Of a DNA stretch of 40,419 nucleotides, positions 6,166-14,362 are shown one piece after another. Under the pieces are notes generated by a model. It was not told the origin of the DNA. It did not search any database and saw only the letters and a program-made list of their open reading frames with translations. Each line of letters starts with the position of its first letter. Position 1 is the stretch's first letter. A program made the translations under genes and the position numbers. The DNA comes from Oscillatoriales cyanobacterium (GTDB lineage: Bacteria > Cyanobacteriota > Cyanobacteriia > Cyanobacteriales > Microcoleaceae). The DNA lies in the NCBI GenBank assembly GCA_004292955.1, contig RDXX01000096.1, positions 1-40,419 on the forward strand, read 5' to 3'.

Positions 6166-9100
6166 ATGCCGCTGTTGTCGATCGCACTTCTGTTAGCCGC
6201 CAGTTTTGCTCTGGGTGCTTTGCCGCTTACTCGCTGGGCGGTGCGGCTGCTGGGCGGTAAAGATTTGAGGCGGTTGGGCACGGGGAATGTGGGGGTGTCG
6301 GCTGCTTTTATTCACGGGGGGAAGTTGGCGGGAATTGCTGCGGTGTTAGCGGAAATTGCCAGGGGTATTCTGCCGGTTTTGGCGGGGAGATTTTGGTTTC
6401 CTGATTCACCTGCGATCGCGATCGCCCTGTTAATTCCTCTGGTTGCGGCCAGATATGCGATCGCCCGAGGTGGAGGCGTGACTAACGCGGTTTGGGGTCT
6501 TTTGGTATTTTCGCCGCCGGTGGCTGTCTCTTCTGGCATTTGGGGGCTACTGGTGTGGGGTTTGGCACGGCGGTTGTGGCAAAAGGGCGATCGGGCGAGA
6601 CTCTTTGCTTCCCGCTGCGGCTGTCTGTGCACGCCTATCTGGGTTTGGGTGTGGCATCAATCTTTGCCGGAATTCTTAGCAGCAGCAGGATTGGGAGTTT
6701 TATTAGCTGCAATTAATCTCAGTCAGGGTGATGATATGGCTTTATCTAAATCGGAACAATTGTTTTCTCTCGATGACTCGTTGGATGCTAAAATTTGCGG
6801 CGATAAAGCTGCGAGATTGTCTCAACTAAAACGCGCTAATTTTAATGTTCCTTCTGGCTGGATATTATTGAATGAATCGGGCATCGGGCATCGGGCATCG
6901 GGCATCGGGCATCGGGCATCGGGCATCGGGCATTCAGAAAACAGTGAAAATTTGTCAATCCCTAATTCTTTAATCGAAAATCTAAAATCGCAAATCGAAA
7001 ATCGCATGATTGTGCGCTCTTCGGCGGCGGGAGAAGATGGCGATATTAGTTCGGCGGCTGGACAATATGAAACTATCGGGCCTGTTTCCACTGAAGCAGA
7101 ATTAATCGCTGGCATTCACCGCTGTCGTCAGTCTTATTGGACTTCGGAAGCTGTGTCTTACCGCCAGCAGCGACAACTCCCGGATACTCAAATGGCTGTC
7201 TTGATTCAGCCTTATATTGAGGGCAAAGTTGCGGGAGTCATGTTCAGCCGCAATCCTTTAGATGGCGGTTCTCAGATAATTATTGAAGCTTTGCCGGGAG
7301 GTGCTGAATCTGTTGTCGGCGGACAAGTTACTCCGTTACATTTGGAAGTTGATTTTACCCAGCCTGAAATTTTACAACAAACTTTAAACGAACTCGAAAT
7401 TAATTCAATTGTTAACCCAAAACTTCTAGCTGAATTAGTCAAACAAGCGCAAGCTATCGAAGCTTTTTTTCACGGCATCCCGCAGGATATTGAGTGGAGT
7501 TGGGACGGGGAAAAAGTTTGGATTTTGCAAAGCCGCCCGATTACTAATTTGCAGCCGTTTTGGACTCGAACTATTGCCGCAGAAGTGATTCCTGGTGCAA
7601 TTCGCCCGCTAACTTGGTCGATTAATCGGCCGCTGACTTGTGGGGTTTGGGGAGAGATTTTTCGGGTGGTTTTGGCCGATCGCGCTGCTAATCTAAATTT
7701 CAAGGAAACGGCGACTTTGCTGGGTTCCCACGCCTATTTTAACGCGACTTTGTTGGGCGAAATCTTTCGGATGATGGGATTGCCGGAGCAGGGTTTGGAG
7801 TTTTTGCTCAGAGGGCAGAAGATGGGTAAGCCGCCTTTGGGGAAGATTTTGCCCTCTTTACCCGGTTTGTGGCGTCTGGTGCAGCGGGAGCGGGCGCTGA
7901 ATGCAGATTTTGCGGGCGATCGCACTTCTATTTTTTTACCAGCAATCGAAAGTCTGGAGAAGTCAGAGAAGGAAGAAGGAAGAAGGAAGAGGGAAGAAGG
8001 AAGAGGGAAGAATGAAGAAGGAATATTAATTCCCAATGCCCAATTCCCAATTCCCAATGCCCAATTCCCAATGCCCAATGCCCCATGCCCCATGCCCCAT
8101 GCCCAATTCCCCATGCCCAATTACCAAGATTTAAGTGAGTTGTTGGATAAATCTGAGCAAATTCAGGAGTGGCTGAAGCCGATTACTTACTACAATATTC
8201 TCGGGCCGATCGGGCTGGCAATTCGCAAAGCAATTTTTCGCGTTGATGATGATTGGCTTGTTAATGATACTGCTCCTGAAATCGCTTCGGTGCGAGCTTT
8301 GCAAGAGTTGGCTGAGAAATTGCGAGAAGTTGCTATTTACCAGTCAGGCGAGAATGTTTCAGCCGCACAATTAGCACAGATATTTACTGAAAGTCTGGCT
8401 TTGCAAGCAGACTTTGAACAGTGGCTGGATATTTACGGATATTTGAGCGAAGTGGGAACGGATATCGCTGTTCCTACTTGGCGAGAACAGTCTGAAACTT
8501 ACCGCAAATTGCTGATAACTTTGGCTCAAAAACCTACTGTTGCTAATTCAGCAGCAACTGGAAAATTAAGCTTGACTTTTGCTCAGAAGTGGCGCTTAAA
8601 TAAATGTCAGGAACGAGCTATAGTTAAAAGCCAAATTAGTGAAATTTACGCGCGATTGTTGGCTCATCTCCGCTGGACTTTTTTGGCAATTGAAGCTTGC
8701 GGATTGGAAATGCAGGTGTTTCAGGAACCAGGAGATATTTTTTATCTGGAATTTGGGGAGATTCAGCAGTGGATTCGCAGCGGTGCGAGTGTTTCTTTTC
8801 AGGAGACGATTAGCCTGAGGCGCGATCGCCTGTTAGCCGATCGCGATCGCCCGATTCCCCCTGTAGTCTACGGCAATCTGCTGCCGAATTCTCAGAAAAG
8901 GTCGATCGACTCCTCAACATCTGCAACTGGTATCATGCAGGGAATCCCGGCAAGTATCGGCTGCGTCGAAGGTTTTGTGAAGATTTGCCGGAGTGTCACT
9001 ACAGAATTAGGCGAAAATGCGATCGCCGTAGTGCCTTACACCGATGCCGGTTGGGCGCCGCTGCTGTTAGGAGCAAAGGCAATTGTAGCCGAAGTTGGCG

Positions 9101-9243
9101 GCCAGTTGTCTCACGGAGCAATTATCGCCCGCGAGTACAAAATTCCCGCAGTCATGAATATTGCTGAAGCTACAACTCGCCTGCGAGACGGTCAAAAAGT
9201 GCGAGTAGATGGATATCTCGGCACTGTGGAACTGCTGGAATAG
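6166..9243 (+). CDS. PlsY-like membrane domain fused to RPH/PEP-synthase-like phosphotransferase
   Basis: A 1025-residue fusion. Residues 1-190 form a multi-helix membrane domain with the PlsY acyl-phosphate:glycerol-3-phosphate acyltransferase signature GGKDLRRLGTGNVG (30-43) and a weaker RGGGVTN (101-107) in place of GGKGVAT. Residues about 205-510 are a pyruvate-phosphate-dikinase-type ATP-grasp domain (CGDKAARLSQL, MIVRSSAAGEDG, VMFSRNPLDGG, WILQSRPIT). A helical region follows. About 930-1025 is a swivelling phosphohistidine domain with GGQLSHGAI; the acceptor His is residue 983. The PEP-binding barrel is absent, so the order resembles rifampin phosphotransferase. The ATG at 6166 is preferred over a TTG at 6145. 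Repeat-derived peptides interrupt the protein twice. Substrate unknown. Confidence 0.85.
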   Translation: MPLLSIALLLAASFALGALPLTRWAVRLLGGKDLRRLGTGNVGVSAAFIHGGKLAGIAAVLAEIARGILPVLAGRFWFPDSPAIAIALLIPLVAARYAIARGGGVTNAVWGLLVFSPPVAVSSGIWGLLVWGLARRLWQKGDRARLFASRCGCLCTPIWVWVWHQSLPEFLAAAGLGVLLAAINLSQGDDMALSKSEQLFSLDDSLDAKICGDKAARLSQLKRANFNVPSGWILLNESGIGHRASGIGHRASGIGHSENSENLSIPNSLIENLKSQIENRMIVRSSAAGEDGDISSAAGQYETIGPVSTEAELIAGIHRCRQSYWTSEAVSYRQQRQLPDTQMAVLIQPYIEGKVAGVMFSRNPLDGGSQIIIEALPGGAESVVGGQVTPLHLEVDFTQPEILQQTLNELEINSIVNPKLLAELVKQAQAIEAFFHGIPQDIEWSWDGEKVWILQSRPITNLQPFWTRTIAAEVIPGAIRPLTWSINRPLTCGVWGEIFRVVLADRAANLNFKETATLLGSHAYFNATLLGEIFRMMGLPEQGLEFLLRGQKMGKPPLGKILPSLPGLWRLVQRERALNADFAGDRTSIFLPAIESLEKSEKEEGRRKREEGRGKNEEGILIPNAQFPIPNAQFPMPNAPCPMPHAQFPMPNYQDLSELLDKSEQIQEWLKPITYYNILGPIGLAIRKAIFRVDDDWLVNDTAPEIASVRALQELAEKLREVAIYQSGENVSAAQLAQIFTESLALQADFEQWLDIYGYLSEVGTDIAVPTWREQSETYRKLLITLAQKPTVANSAATGKLSLTFAQKWRLNKCQERAIVKSQISEIYARLLAHLRWTFLAIEACGLEMQVFQEPGDIFYLEFGEIQQWIRSGASVSFQETISLRRDRLLADRDRPIPPVVYGNLLPNSQKRSIDSSTSATGIMQGIPASIGCVEGFVKICRSVTTELGENAIAVVPYTDAGWAPLLLGAKAIVAEVGGQLSHGAIIAREYKIPAVMNIAEATTRLRDGQKVRVDGYLGTVELLE
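6877..7005 (+). repeat. heptamer repeats inside the fusion CDS, tract 1
   Basis: Eight exact copies of TCGGGCA (6877-6932) encode SGIGHRA repeated (about residues 238-256). A second period-7 tract (about 6973-7005, units like TCGAAAA / TCTAAAA) encodes LIENLKSQIENR. The frame stays open because three heptamers make seven codons. The insert lies between the N-terminal strand of the ATP-grasp domain and its MIVRSSAAGEDG motif, a loop likely to tolerate it. Confidence 0.9.
7968..8121 (+). repeat. heptamer repeats inside the fusion CDS, tract 2
   Basis: A purine-rich tract (about 7968-8022, units around GGAAGAA / GGGAAGA) encodes a charged Glu/Lys/Arg run. It is followed by a TTCCCAATGCCCAA-type tract (about 8030-8121) encoding PNAQFPIPNAQFPMPN-like peptide. 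Both match repeat types that are intergenic elsewhere in cyanobacterial genomes. They fall in the helical linker, about residues 602-652. Confidence 0.88.
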
Positions 9244-9272
9244 TCAGGACTAAGGATGGCGAATTAAATAAT

Positions 9273-9374
9273 TTACACAAGGGGTGTATCTCAGTTTTGC
9301 ATTTACAGTGCTGTCCCCGCTCGCACTACAATAAACAATGCTTCTTGCAAAACTGAGATGCACCCTTACACAAG
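9273..9374. mobile_element. 84-bp MITE with 9-bp target-site duplication
   Basis: The element is 9282-9365. Its ends are near-perfect inverted repeats, GGGTGTATCTCAGTTTTGCA and its complement with one T/C difference. It is flanked on both sides by the identical 9-mer TTACACAAG (9273-9281 and 9366-9374). It encodes nothing. A 9-bp duplication fits several DD(E/D) transposase families, for example some IS4 and IS1 members. A lone related end (GAGATGCACCC) lies near 9544-9554. Confidence 0.82.
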
Positions 9375-9375
9375 C

Positions 9376-9432
9376 TTGTGGGATGGGCGTCCCGCCCGTC
9401 CTTTATAGACGGGCGGGACGCCCATCCCACAA
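9376..9432. terminator. 25-bp perfect palindrome between convergent genes
   Basis: Arms 9376-9400 and 9408-9432 are exactly complementary over 25 bases with a 7-base loop (CTTTATA). The core is GGGATGGGCGTCCCGCCCGT. It sits between the fusion gene ending at 9243 and the haloperoxidase gene ending at 9610, so it may block transcription from both sides. There is no clear U-run. The same sequence type occurs as a dispersed repeat in many cyanobacteria, so it may instead be a REP-like repeat. Confidence 0.6.
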
Positions 9433-9568
9433 TAATTAAAATTGTAAGTTATTTAATTCTCATTCCTAAGACCAAAAAATAGCTTGACGCACTACTGATA
9501 GCGGTAAGGTACGCAGTGATTTTTTCATACATTTGCAAAATCAGAGATGCACCCAATTCAGAAAATCG

Positions 9569-9590
9569 AAAATGGAAAATTTTCCATTTT
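9569..9590 (-). terminator. possible terminator of the haloperoxidase gene
   Basis: A perfect loopless palindrome with arms AAAATGGAAAA / TTTTCCATTTT lies 19 bases after the stop codon of the gene at 9610-11337. It is AT-rich and flanked by T-runs on the minus strand. It could form a weak terminator, or belong to the GAAAATC-type tract just beside it. Confidence 0.35.
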
Positions 9591-9609
9591 CCATCAACTC
9601 GCCACTTTC

Positions 9610-11337
9610 CTAAACTAAGAAATTCTGGACAACATAGTTCCCCACATTTCTACCCGCGCTCAAACCGTCTACGTTAGCACTCATGAAATGGATGCCTCCG
9701 TAAATGCGACTCATCCCCGATTCGTCGGCCGCTTGGGCAAAGTTGTCAAAGGTTCGCAGACTGTTGACAGACTTGTCTCCCTTATCTGCAAAGCCAAAAT
9801 CCGAACCAAATACAGAGTTCAAAACTGGTTCCGCTGCACCGCTAAAGGTACTGTGGCCCGATGTGTACTCAGGAAAGGGCGGAGTTATCAGCAGCGGTGT
9901 CCACAGAGGATCGGCTGTTGTGTTGGGATTGTTGTCTGTGTCAGCTTGGCGAATAGCTGTCACGGGCCGCCAGAAATCGTACTTATATTTAGCATCCCAC
10001 GAGTTAATAGCTGCATCGGCCTGGGCAATATTTAGCAGGGCGAACAAGCGGGCGCTATCTTCCAACGATGTACCGCTGAGGGCCGATGCTTCTGAGGCGA
10101 TTTGGTTCCAGTGGCCGGGGGGAGTAAAAGTACCTCCGCCGTTGGCCCAGAATTTGGCGATCGCAGTTTGATCGGGCGTGCGCGTCAGACTGTCAATTTT
10201 GCCGATTTCTTTAGTCTCGTTCAACTCCTCTGCGTACTTGGCGCTATCGAGGGCGGGCGGGCCTGACGGACGAAACTGCGAACCGCTAGTCATCGCAAAG
10301 GGAGTCACATCCGGCCACTGAGGCAGCAGCGATGCTGCCAGGGCGGGAGGAGTCGGCTGCCAATTGCCTGCGTCAGTTTTCGGTGTGTAGGGTACTACTT
10401 TGTTAGCGCCGTCTGTACTGCGCCAACTGATAATTTTCTCAGCAACCTGTTCTCCGATCGCGATTCCGTCTTGTTTCGATTTCCCATCGGGAATTTTTGC
10501 TAAAGACGATGCGTATGCTGCATCAAATTTGATGCTTTGTGCAGGGTACAGGCTAAGCAGAGTGCGGTAGGTAGCCGCCGCAGCCGCAGCTTCTTCTGAT
10601 GCCCCCGCTGGTGCATCTATGTTGACGCGGTAAGGGCTGTATTTTTTGGTAATCGAGTTAACAGCGTCGTAAATGGCCGCGTGAACCATTGCCATGTTGC
10701 GGGAGGCTACCGGAGGCGGGGTGCCGGCTGTCCGGATGGCGTCTAGCATCATTCCGTTCGACTCTCTGATGCAGTTTCCCGAAAGGTGAGTTGCGAAGTT
10801 GTCGGGGGTGACGGTGCTGCTATTGACTCCCTGCAATACTGCTAAATATTCACCTGTGAGTTTGTCTTGAATTACCGTGCTGTTGCTGTTAGCGTCTGTG
10901 CCTTGTTGGATGTTTAAGTCGTTAAATGTGAGACCATTGAGCAACCGAATTTTGTCCTTGCCCTTCTCGAAGTCAGTGATGTAGTCTGCTGTGGCTACCG
11001 TTGGGCCGCCGTTGCTTTTGCCGATCGCAAATATGTCATTGCCTTCACCACCGCTGATGGTATCGCTACCTACGCACCCGTAGAGAGTGTCGTTGCCTGA
11101 GTCGCCAAATATCAGGTCGTTGCCTTTGCCGCCCCAGATCATATCGTCGTCTAGGCCGCCAGCAATTGTATCGTTACCAGAGTCGCCACAAATTTTGTCT
11201 TTACCTCGATCGCCTAGGAGCAAGTCGTCTCCGCTCTTGGCATAAATTATATCGTTACCATCCAAGCCGTTAAGTGTGTCTGGGCCTGAAGTTCCTTCGA
11301 GAAAGTCGAATTTAGGACTGCTGGTAAGAGATGCCAT
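9610..11337 (-). CDS. RTX-repeat vanadium-dependent haloperoxidase-like protein
   Basis: A 575-residue protein. Residues about 15-105 hold tandem calcium-binding RTX nonapeptides (GGKGNDLIFGDSGNDTLYG and similar). Residues about 190-575 form a PAP2/vanadium-haloperoxidase domain. The six vanadate-binding positions of fungal vanadium chloroperoxidase can be placed: K450 and R457 (in KYKYDFWRP), S493-G494-H495 (in TSGHSTFSG), R544 and H550 (in RIYGGIH). The spacings K+7R and R+6H equal those of the chloroperoxidase. There is no signal peptide; RTX proteins usually leave by type I secretion, but here the repeats are N-terminal instead of C-terminal. Likely reaction: peroxide-dependent halide oxidation, or phosphatase activity. 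Transcribed alone. Confidence 0.88.
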   Translation of the reverse strand: MASLTSSPKFDFLEGTSGPDTLNGLDGNDIIYAKSGDDLLLGDRGKDKICGDSGNDTIAGGLDDDMIWGGKGNDLIFGDSGNDTLYGCVGSDTISGGEGNDIFAIGKSNGGPTVATADYITDFEKGKDKIRLLNGLTFNDLNIQQGTDANSNSTVIQDKLTGEYLAVLQGVNSSTVTPDNFATHLSGNCIRESNGMMLDAIRTAGTPPPVASRNMAMVHAAIYDAVNSITKKYSPYRVNIDAPAGASEEAAAAAATYRTLLSLYPAQSIKFDAAYASSLAKIPDGKSKQDGIAIGEQVAEKIISWRSTDGANKVVPYTPKTDAGNWQPTPPALAASLLPQWPDVTPFAMTSGSQFRPSGPPALDSAKYAEELNETKEIGKIDSLTRTPDQTAIAKFWANGGGTFTPPGHWNQIASEASALSGTSLEDSARLFALLNIAQADAAINSWDAKYKYDFWRPVTAIRQADTDNNPNTTADPLWTPLLITPPFPEYTSGHSTFSGAAEPVLNSVFGSDFGFADKGDKSVNSLRTFDNFAQAADESGMSRIYGGIHFMSANVDGLSAGRNVGNYVVQNFLV

Positions 11338-11669
11338 TGTTTTTATTTAATAATTTTCATCAAATAGCCAACCTTCATAGCCATCGATCGATGCTATGAG
11401 TGTTTGCTCGTAGTTTAGATTATTAGGCCTTTTCTTAAGTAAGTAAATCCCCTGAGTGAAACTTCATTGAATCTTTAATGTTTCACTCATTTTGATAAAG
11501 TTTCCGATTAATTTTTTATTTAAACTACATTGTTTTTGCTAAAACTTTACCATCCGACTGGTTTTATTAATTTTTCAACATATATACATCGTGGTTAGCA
11601 TCAACGAGTAACATTATGTATATACTTGCCTAGGTATATACTTAAGTATGCTATATATGTAATTATTTG
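11338..11669. promoter_or_regulatory. AT-rich spacer with paired GTATATACTT sites
   Basis: The spacer between the haloperoxidase and the downstream permease is AT-rich. It holds two direct copies of GTATATACTT (11618-11627 and 11634-11643), each with the self-complementary core GTATATAC, set 16 bases apart. A related TATATAC lies at 11581-11587. Paired palindromes could be operator sites, but they lie about 280 bases upstream of the haloperoxidase start. I see no gene. Confidence 0.35.
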
Positions 11670-12890
11670 TTAAGCACTTCTCAAGGCTGCGATCGGGTCG
11701 AGTTTGGCAGCCTGACGCGCCGGGATCACGCCGAAGAAGAGACCGACGCCACCGGAGACACTAACAGCAAGGGCGATCGCCACAGGCGAAATACCAGCTT
11801 GCAGGGGCGTGAAATTACCTACAAGCAAGATACCTCCGACTCCTACACAAGTCCCAACGATCCCTCCAGCCGCAGATAAAATTACAGCTTCGATAATGAA
11901 TTGAAACAAGATATCGTGTTGGGAAGCCCCGATCGCCTTTCTGAGCCCAATTTCCTGAGTGCGCTCGCTGACGGAAACCAGCATAATGTTCATAATCCCA
12001 ATGCCGCCGACTAACAAAGAAATGCTGGCCACAGCAGTTAACATAAGTGTCAGCGCCCCGGAAATCGAGCCCATTGTCGCCATTAAATCTTTCTGATTTC
12101 GGACAGTAAAGTCATCTTCTGTGGTAATCTTGTGCCGCAATCTCAGCAAGTTTTCCACCTGAAATTGAGCAGCATCCATTTTCGACTCATCTTGAATCGA
12201 AATAAACAGCGAAGTGACAGCTAAACCGTAGGGAGACTTGCGCCCGACAATGCGGTTGGCCATTGTGGCGATCGGCACAACGGCTGAGTTATCATAATTC
12301 GTACCAAAAGATGTCCCTTTCTCCGCAAATACTCCAATTACTTTCATGCTGACATTTTTGACTCGCACTTGTTCGCCGAGGGGATTGGTATTAGCAAACA
12401 GTTTTTCGGCCAATTCTGAACCAAGAATCACAACTTGATTGTTTTGCCTAACATCGAGTTCCGTCAAAAATCGTCCTTTAGCCATTTCAAAGTTTCTGAC
12501 AGTCAGAAATTCGGGAATTGTGCCAAAAATCAGAGACGAGACATTTTTGTTACCGTAGCGAACGAGTTCTGAACTGTTGAGTTCGGCAGATACACCTTGC
12601 ACCGACGGGACTTGAGATGCGATCGCCTTACCATCTTCTACTATCAGTGTTTGAGGTGCATTTCTAATCGAACTTCGGCTAGCATTAGGCACTCCAGCTC
12701 TCACAATCAACACATTTGTACCGAGAGATTTAACTTGTCCGCCCACAAAATTTTGAGCCCCCTCTCCAATCCCAATCATCGCAATTACCGAAGCATTTCC
12801 GACAATCATCCCAATCATCGTCAAGCTGCTGCGAGTTTTGTTTGCTAGCAGTGTTTGACCGGCCATTTTAAAACTTTCAATAAAATTCAT
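11670..12890 (-). CDS. MacB/FtsX-type ABC transporter permease (copy 2)
   Basis: A 406-residue permease with the MacB layout: an N-terminal helix (TMIGMIVGNASVIAMIGIGEGA), a large periplasmic MacB_PCD domain (about 50-270), then three helices with the FtsX signature (GGIGIMNIMLVSVSERTQEIGLRKAIGA) and the ending AAKLDPIAALRSA. It moves substrates mechanically across the envelope with an ATPase partner and a periplasmic adaptor. It is closely similar to its neighbour at 13093-14310, so the pair is a tandem duplication. The start at 12888-12890 (MNFIESFKMAG) aligns with the neighbour's MDIIESVKMAV; the longer frame only translates heptamer repeats. No ribosome site is visible because the repeat array begins about 6 bases upstream. 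Confidence 0.9.
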   Translation of the reverse strand: MNFIESFKMAGQTLLANKTRSSLTMIGMIVGNASVIAMIGIGEGAQNFVGGQVKSLGTNVLIVRAGVPNASRSSIRNAPQTLIVEDGKAIASQVPSVQGVSAELNSSELVRYGNKNVSSLIFGTIPEFLTVRNFEMAKGRFLTELDVRQNNQVVILGSELAEKLFANTNPLGEQVRVKNVSMKVIGVFAEKGTSFGTNYDNSAVVPIATMANRIVGRKSPYGLAVTSLFISIQDESKMDAAQFQVENLLRLRHKITTEDDFTVRNQKDLMATMGSISGALTLMLTAVASISLLVGGIGIMNIMLVSVSERTQEIGLRKAIGASQHDILFQFIIEAVILSAAGGIVGTCVGVGGILLVGNFTPLQAGISPVAIALAVSVSGGVGLFFGVIPARQAAKLDPIAALRSA

Positions 12891-12895
12891 AATAG

Positions 12896-13091
12896 TTTGG
12901 TAATTGGTAATTGGTAATTGGTAATTGGTAATTGGTAATTGGTAATTGGTAATTGGTAATTGGTAATTGGTAATTGGTAATTGGTAATTGGTAATAATTG
13001 GTAACTGCCAACTGCCAACTGTCAACTGTCAACTGTCAACTGTCAACTGTCAACTGCCAACTGTCAACTGTCAACTGTCAACTGTCAACTG
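12896..13091. repeat. long heptamer array between the twin permeases
   Basis: Two blocks: (GGTAATT)n from about 12899 to 12993, more than a dozen nearly exact units, then (CAACTGT/CAACTGC)n from about 13003 to 13090. The whole spacer is repeat, so the second permease gene has neither a promoter nor a ribosome site that I can see. Confidence 0.92.
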
Positions 13092-13092
13092 A

Positions 13093-14310
13093 TTAAGCAC
13101 TTCTGAGTGCCACAATCGGGTCTAACTTAGCAGCTTGTTTTGCCGGTACGATGCCAAAAAATAAGCCTATGCTACCAGAAACACCAACCGCAAGGGCGAT
13201 CGCCACTGGAGAAACACTAGCTTGCAGAGGACTAAAAGCAGACACCAAAAACACACCACCGATACCGAATCCAGTACCGATCGCACCACCAGCAGCCGAC
13301 AAAATCACAGCCTCAATCATAAACTGAATCAGAATATCCTGAGGAGAAGCACCGATCGCCTTTCGCAGTCCAATTTCCTTAGTACGTTCAGTCACAGAAA
13401 CCAGCATAATGTTCATAATCCCGATACCGCCCACAAACAGCGAAATTGCCGCCACAAAAGCCAACATCAGAGTCAAAGCACCAGTAATGCTGCCCAAAGT
13501 CTTCATTAAATCCTTCTGATTTCGGACAGTAAAATCATCTTCCTTAGTAATATTGTGACGCAAGCGCAGCAGATTTTCAATTTGAAATTGCGCCGCCCGC
13601 ATCAACTTTTCATCTTTCACAGAAACCGAAATAAATGTTACCTTAGTACCGTAGGGAGACGAGCGACCGACAATGCGGTTAGCCATCGTTGTCAGCGGCA
13701 AATAAACATTCATATCTTGATTGTCACCAAAACTCGATCCCTTAGCCTGCATCACGCCAATCACTTGAAAAGTTGCGTTTTTGATGCGAACATATTGACC
13801 GACAGGCTGAGTATTGCCAAACAATTGTTCAGCAGCTTCTGAACCTAAAGCAACTACATTTTCTTGTCTTTCTAAATCTAGCTTGTTTAAAAAACGACCT
13901 TGAGCAACATCAAAGCTTCTCACCGGCAGAAACTCAGGAGTAGTTCCGACAATCGAAGACGAAACGTTTTTATTGCGGTAAGTAACGATTTGACTGTCAT
14001 TGAGAGTTGGTGCAACTGCTTCGACAGAAGGAACTTGAGAGGCGATCGCCTCTGCATCATCCAAAACCAAAGTCTGAGGAGGAATCACCGGGCGACTTTG
14101 GGCATCAGGACTTCCGGGAATGATAAACAGCAAATTTGAACCCAGAGAGTTAACCTGTCCCGCAATATAGGTTTGAGCTCCTTCGCCAATACCAATCATC
14201 GAAATTACGGAAGCATTACCGATGATAATTCCTAACATTGTCAAGCTGCTGCGTAACTTATTTGCCGTCAAAGTTGTGACAGCCATTTTGACGCTTTCAA
14301 TAATATCCAT
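13093..14310 (-). CDS. MacB/FtsX-type ABC transporter permease (copy 1)
   Basis: A 405-residue paralogue of the gene at 11670-12890 with the same plan: an N-terminal membrane helix (TMLGIIIGNASVISMIGIGEGA), a periplasmic MacB_PCD domain, and three C-terminal helices with GGIGIMNIMLVSVTERTKEIGLRKAIGA and AAKLDPIVALRSA. It has no fused ATP-binding domain, so it needs a separate ATPase. The adaptor gene lies upstream on the same strand (14632-16500), which supports a MacA-MacB-like tripartite exporter in which the two permeases could form homodimers or a heterodimer. The start ATG at 14308-14310 is supported by alignment with copy 2. Confidence 0.92.
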   Translation of the reverse strand: MDIIESVKMAVTTLTANKLRSSLTMLGIIIGNASVISMIGIGEGAQTYIAGQVNSLGSNLLFIIPGSPDAQSRPVIPPQTLVLDDAEAIASQVPSVEAVAPTLNDSQIVTYRNKNVSSSIVGTTPEFLPVRSFDVAQGRFLNKLDLERQENVVALGSEAAEQLFGNTQPVGQYVRIKNATFQVIGVMQAKGSSFGDNQDMNVYLPLTTMANRIVGRSSPYGTKVTFISVSVKDEKLMRAAQFQIENLLRLRHNITKEDDFTVRNQKDLMKTLGSITGALTLMLAFVAAISLFVGGIGIMNIMLVSVTERTKEIGLRKAIGASPQDILIQFMIEAVILSAAGGAIGTGFGIGGVFLVSAFSPLQASVSPVAIALAVGVSGSIGLFFGIVPAKQAAKLDPIVALRSA

Positions 14311-14362
14311 GAGTCTATTGTTAGATTGTAGATTTTGGATTTTAGATTGTTTGCGGAATCAA

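Noticed and set aside
12891..13025. Longer N-terminus for the second permease (NYQLPIT repeats)
   Set aside because: It is a translation of the GGTAATT heptamer array. The paralogue starts at the equivalent of MNFIES, so the start is 12890.
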